Assembly: GCA_016756855.1 (NCBI GenBank)
Contig: JAESPD010000003.1
Location: 62,001 to 126,000, forward strand
DNA: 64,000 nt
Direction: 5' to 3'
Source: a gamma proteobacterium endosymbiont of Lamellibrachia anaximandri
GTDB lineage: Bacteria > Pseudomonadota > Gammaproteobacteria > Chromatiales > Chromatiaceae
Shown here: positions 62,563 through 64,000 of the stretch, piece by piece
How the letters are laid out: each line of letters starts with the position of its first letter
Position numbering within the stretch: the first letter of the stretch is position 1
Notes under the pieces: model-generated
What the model was told of the DNA's origin: nothing
The model's input: only the letters and a program-made list of their open reading frames with translations
The model's database searches: none
Program-made: the position numbers and the translations under genes

Positions 62563-64000
62563 GGTCTGGCCTCCCTGAGCAGGTAGCGATCCATTACCTT
62601 GCGGGCGATAGGGGCGGCCACAGAGCCGCCGTGGCCGCCGTTTTCGACGATCACCGCTACCGCAATTTTGGGTTCCTCCACCGGTGCGAAGGCGATGAAC
62701 AGGGCATGGTCGCGTTTGCGTTTCTCCACCGTCGCTTCATCGTACTCTTCATCCTGCTTGACGGTGAAGACCTGTGCGGTACCGGTCTTGCCTGCGATGC
62801 TGTAGTGGTCCGAGCGAATGCGCCGGGCGGTGCCGCGCAGGCCTTCGACCACCTGCTGCATTGCCTGGATGACCTGCTCCCAATGTTCCGGATCCACCTG
62901 TGAGAGTTGAGTGCTCTCCATCCGGGTCGCTTCCCGGGTGCCGTCCGGCAGATCGATGCTTTCGACCATCCGTGGACGGATGCGTTGGCCACGGTTGGCC
63001 AGGGTTGCGGTGGCGCTGGCGAGCTGCAGCGGTGTGGTGAGGAAGTAACCTTGCCCGATGCCGGTGATCAGCGTCTCGCCGGGGTACCAGGGTTCCCGCC
63101 GGGCTTTGCGTTTCCATTCGCGGCTGGGCAACAGTCCGGACCTTTCACCTGTCAGGTCGATGCCGCTTCTGCTGCCGAAGCCGAATGTGGTGAGAAAATC
63201 GTGCAGGCGGTCGATGCCGAGAGTTCTGGCAAGTTCATAGTAGTAGACGTCGCAGGACTGAATAATGGCATCCTCCATCGCCATCTGGCCGTGGCCGGTT
63301 TTTTTCCAATCCCGGTACTTATGCTCGTGCCCGGGTAGCTGGTAGAAGCCGGGGCAATAGGTCTGCTGATTGAAACTGACGACACCTTTCTCCAGACCGG
63401 CCAGACCAATGAAGGGTTTTACCGTTGAGCCTGGTGGATATTGGCCGCGGATCGCCCGGTTGAAAAGGGGCTTGTCCAGCGAGTCACGCAGCGTCTTGTA
63501 GGCCTTGCTGCTGATGCCCTCGACGAAGAGATTGGGGTCGTAACCGGGCTTGCTGACCAGCGCTAGTACCCCGCCGGTGCGGGTGTCGATAGCGGCCACC
63601 GCGCCATTGTAGTCTTTCAGGGCCTCCATAGCAGTCGCCTGCAGATCCATATCGAGAAACAGGTGCAGGTTTTCACCGGGCTGAGGTGGCTGGTTTTCCA
63701 GTACCCGCAGTACCCGCCCTTTGGCATTGACCTCCACCTGCTGCAGGCCGACGCTGCCGTGCAACTGGTTTTCATAGGTTCTCTCCACCCCGTTTTTTCC
63801 GATGTGGGTGGTGCCGCTGTAGTTCGAGGCGTCGATCTTCTGCAGTTCCTGCTTATTGATGCGGCCCACATAACCCAGTACGTGCGCGGTCTGCTCTTGC
63901 AGCGGGTAGTCCCGCAGCAGTTTGGCCTGCACGACGACTCCCGGGAATCTGTGCTGATTCACCGCAAATCGTGCCACCTCCTCATCACTCAGGCGCACCC
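62559..64000 (-). CDS. mrdA: Penicillin-binding protein 2, C-terminal part (gene runs off the right edge)
   Basis: The transpeptidase of the elongasome. About 480 residues are visible; the N-terminal anchor is outside the window. Catalytic motifs are STVK (YPPGSTVKPFIGL), S-C-D in IQSCDVYYYE and KTG in SIAGKTGTAQVF. The pedestal region LLRDYPLQEQTAHVLGYVGR is present. It is translationally coupled to rodA. Confidence 0.95.
   Translation of the reverse strand, partial: VRLSDEEVARFAVNQHRFPGVVVQAKLLRDYPLQEQTAHVLGYVGRINKQELQKIDASNYSGTTHIGKNGVERTYENQLHGSVGLQQVEVNAKGRVLRVLENQPPQPGENLHLFLDMDLQATAMEALKDYNGAVAAIDTRTGGVLALVSKPGYDPNLFVEGISSKAYKTLRDSLDKPLFNRAIRGQYPPGSTVKPFIGLAGLEKGVVSFNQQTYCPGFYQLPGHEHKYRDWKKTGHGQMAMEDAIIQSCDVYYYELARTLGIDRLHDFLTTFGFGSRSGIDLTGERSGLLPSREWKRKARREPWYPGETLITGIGQGYFLTTPLQLASATATLANRGQRIRPRMVESIDLPDGTREATRMESTQLSQVDPEHWEQVIQAMQQVVEGLRGTARRIRSDHYSIAGKTGTAQVFTVKQDEEYDEATVEKRKRDHALFIAFAPVEEPKIAVAVIVENGGHGGSVAAPIARKVMDRYLLREARP

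Overview
The window is a stretch of gammaproteobacterial chromosome, moderately GC-rich and densely coded. Three conserved blocks point to that class: rhlB / trxA-rho, cysQ-nudE next to a YrfG-type nucleotidase, and mrdA-rodA-mltB-rlpA-dacA-ybeD-lipB-lipA. Many c-di-GMP and sensor proteins, FetAB, CDGSH and Rieske proteins and a prokaryotic pentameric ligand-gated channel would fit a sulfur-oxidising, free-living or symbiotic lineage. That last placement is inference only; no sulfur-oxidation gene lies in the window.

Layout. 1-2.9 kb (minus): a truncated membrane sensor, an outer-membrane porin and a small phosphate-binding-like protein. 3.0-4.1 kb: purE and tsaC. 4.2-7.4 kb (plus): a substrate-binding/PAS sensor without output domain, an MlaC-like protein and a repeat-rich exported protein. 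7.5-11.7 kb (minus): a frameshifted NnrU/ICMT-type gene, fetAB, trmB, thiG and thiS. 11.8-19.9 kb (plus): acyl-CoA synthetase, tRNA-Gly, CBS protein plus SLC13/ArsB-type transporter, DUF2007, AsmA, mutY, yggX and tRNA-Phe with a strong terminator. 20.3-26.3 kb: hemerythrin-pseudoreceiver, hybrid histidine kinase, a degenerate Ppx/GppA protein, a decayed GGDEF fragment and a SYLF protein. 26.5-42.3 kb: uncharacterised membrane and envelope proteins, CDGSH protein, Rieske-glutamate synthase fusion, a large AsmA protein, the ligand-gated channel, a GGDEF protein and a tandem thioredoxin protein. 42.4-48.9 kb: cysQ, nudE, nucleotidase, methyltransferase, rhlB, trxA and rho. 49.2-53.5 kb: murU-like, GCS2 ligase-like, aspartoacylase-like and CNNM/CorC-like genes. 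53.5-55.5 kb: lipoprotein and a PEP-CTERM protein with a sigma54-type promoter. 55.5-64 kb (minus): elyC and the lipoate / cell-elongation cluster down to partial mrdA (PBP2).

The most unusual non-coding content is a set of dispersed repeats. One is a roughly 130-140 bp terminal-inverted-repeat family whose ends begin TAG; in two copies that TAG is the stop codon of the adjacent gene. The second is a REP/BIME-like inverted pair present twice. The third is a roughly 310 bp long-inverted-repeat element after rho that contains one of the REP pairs. No CRISPR array, prophage, rRNA operon or complete insertion sequence was seen. Most genes are ordinary housekeeping genes. The best candidates for less-described biology are the repeat families, the hemerythrin-pseudoreceiver/kinase pair, the ligand-gated channel and the Rieske-GltS fusion.
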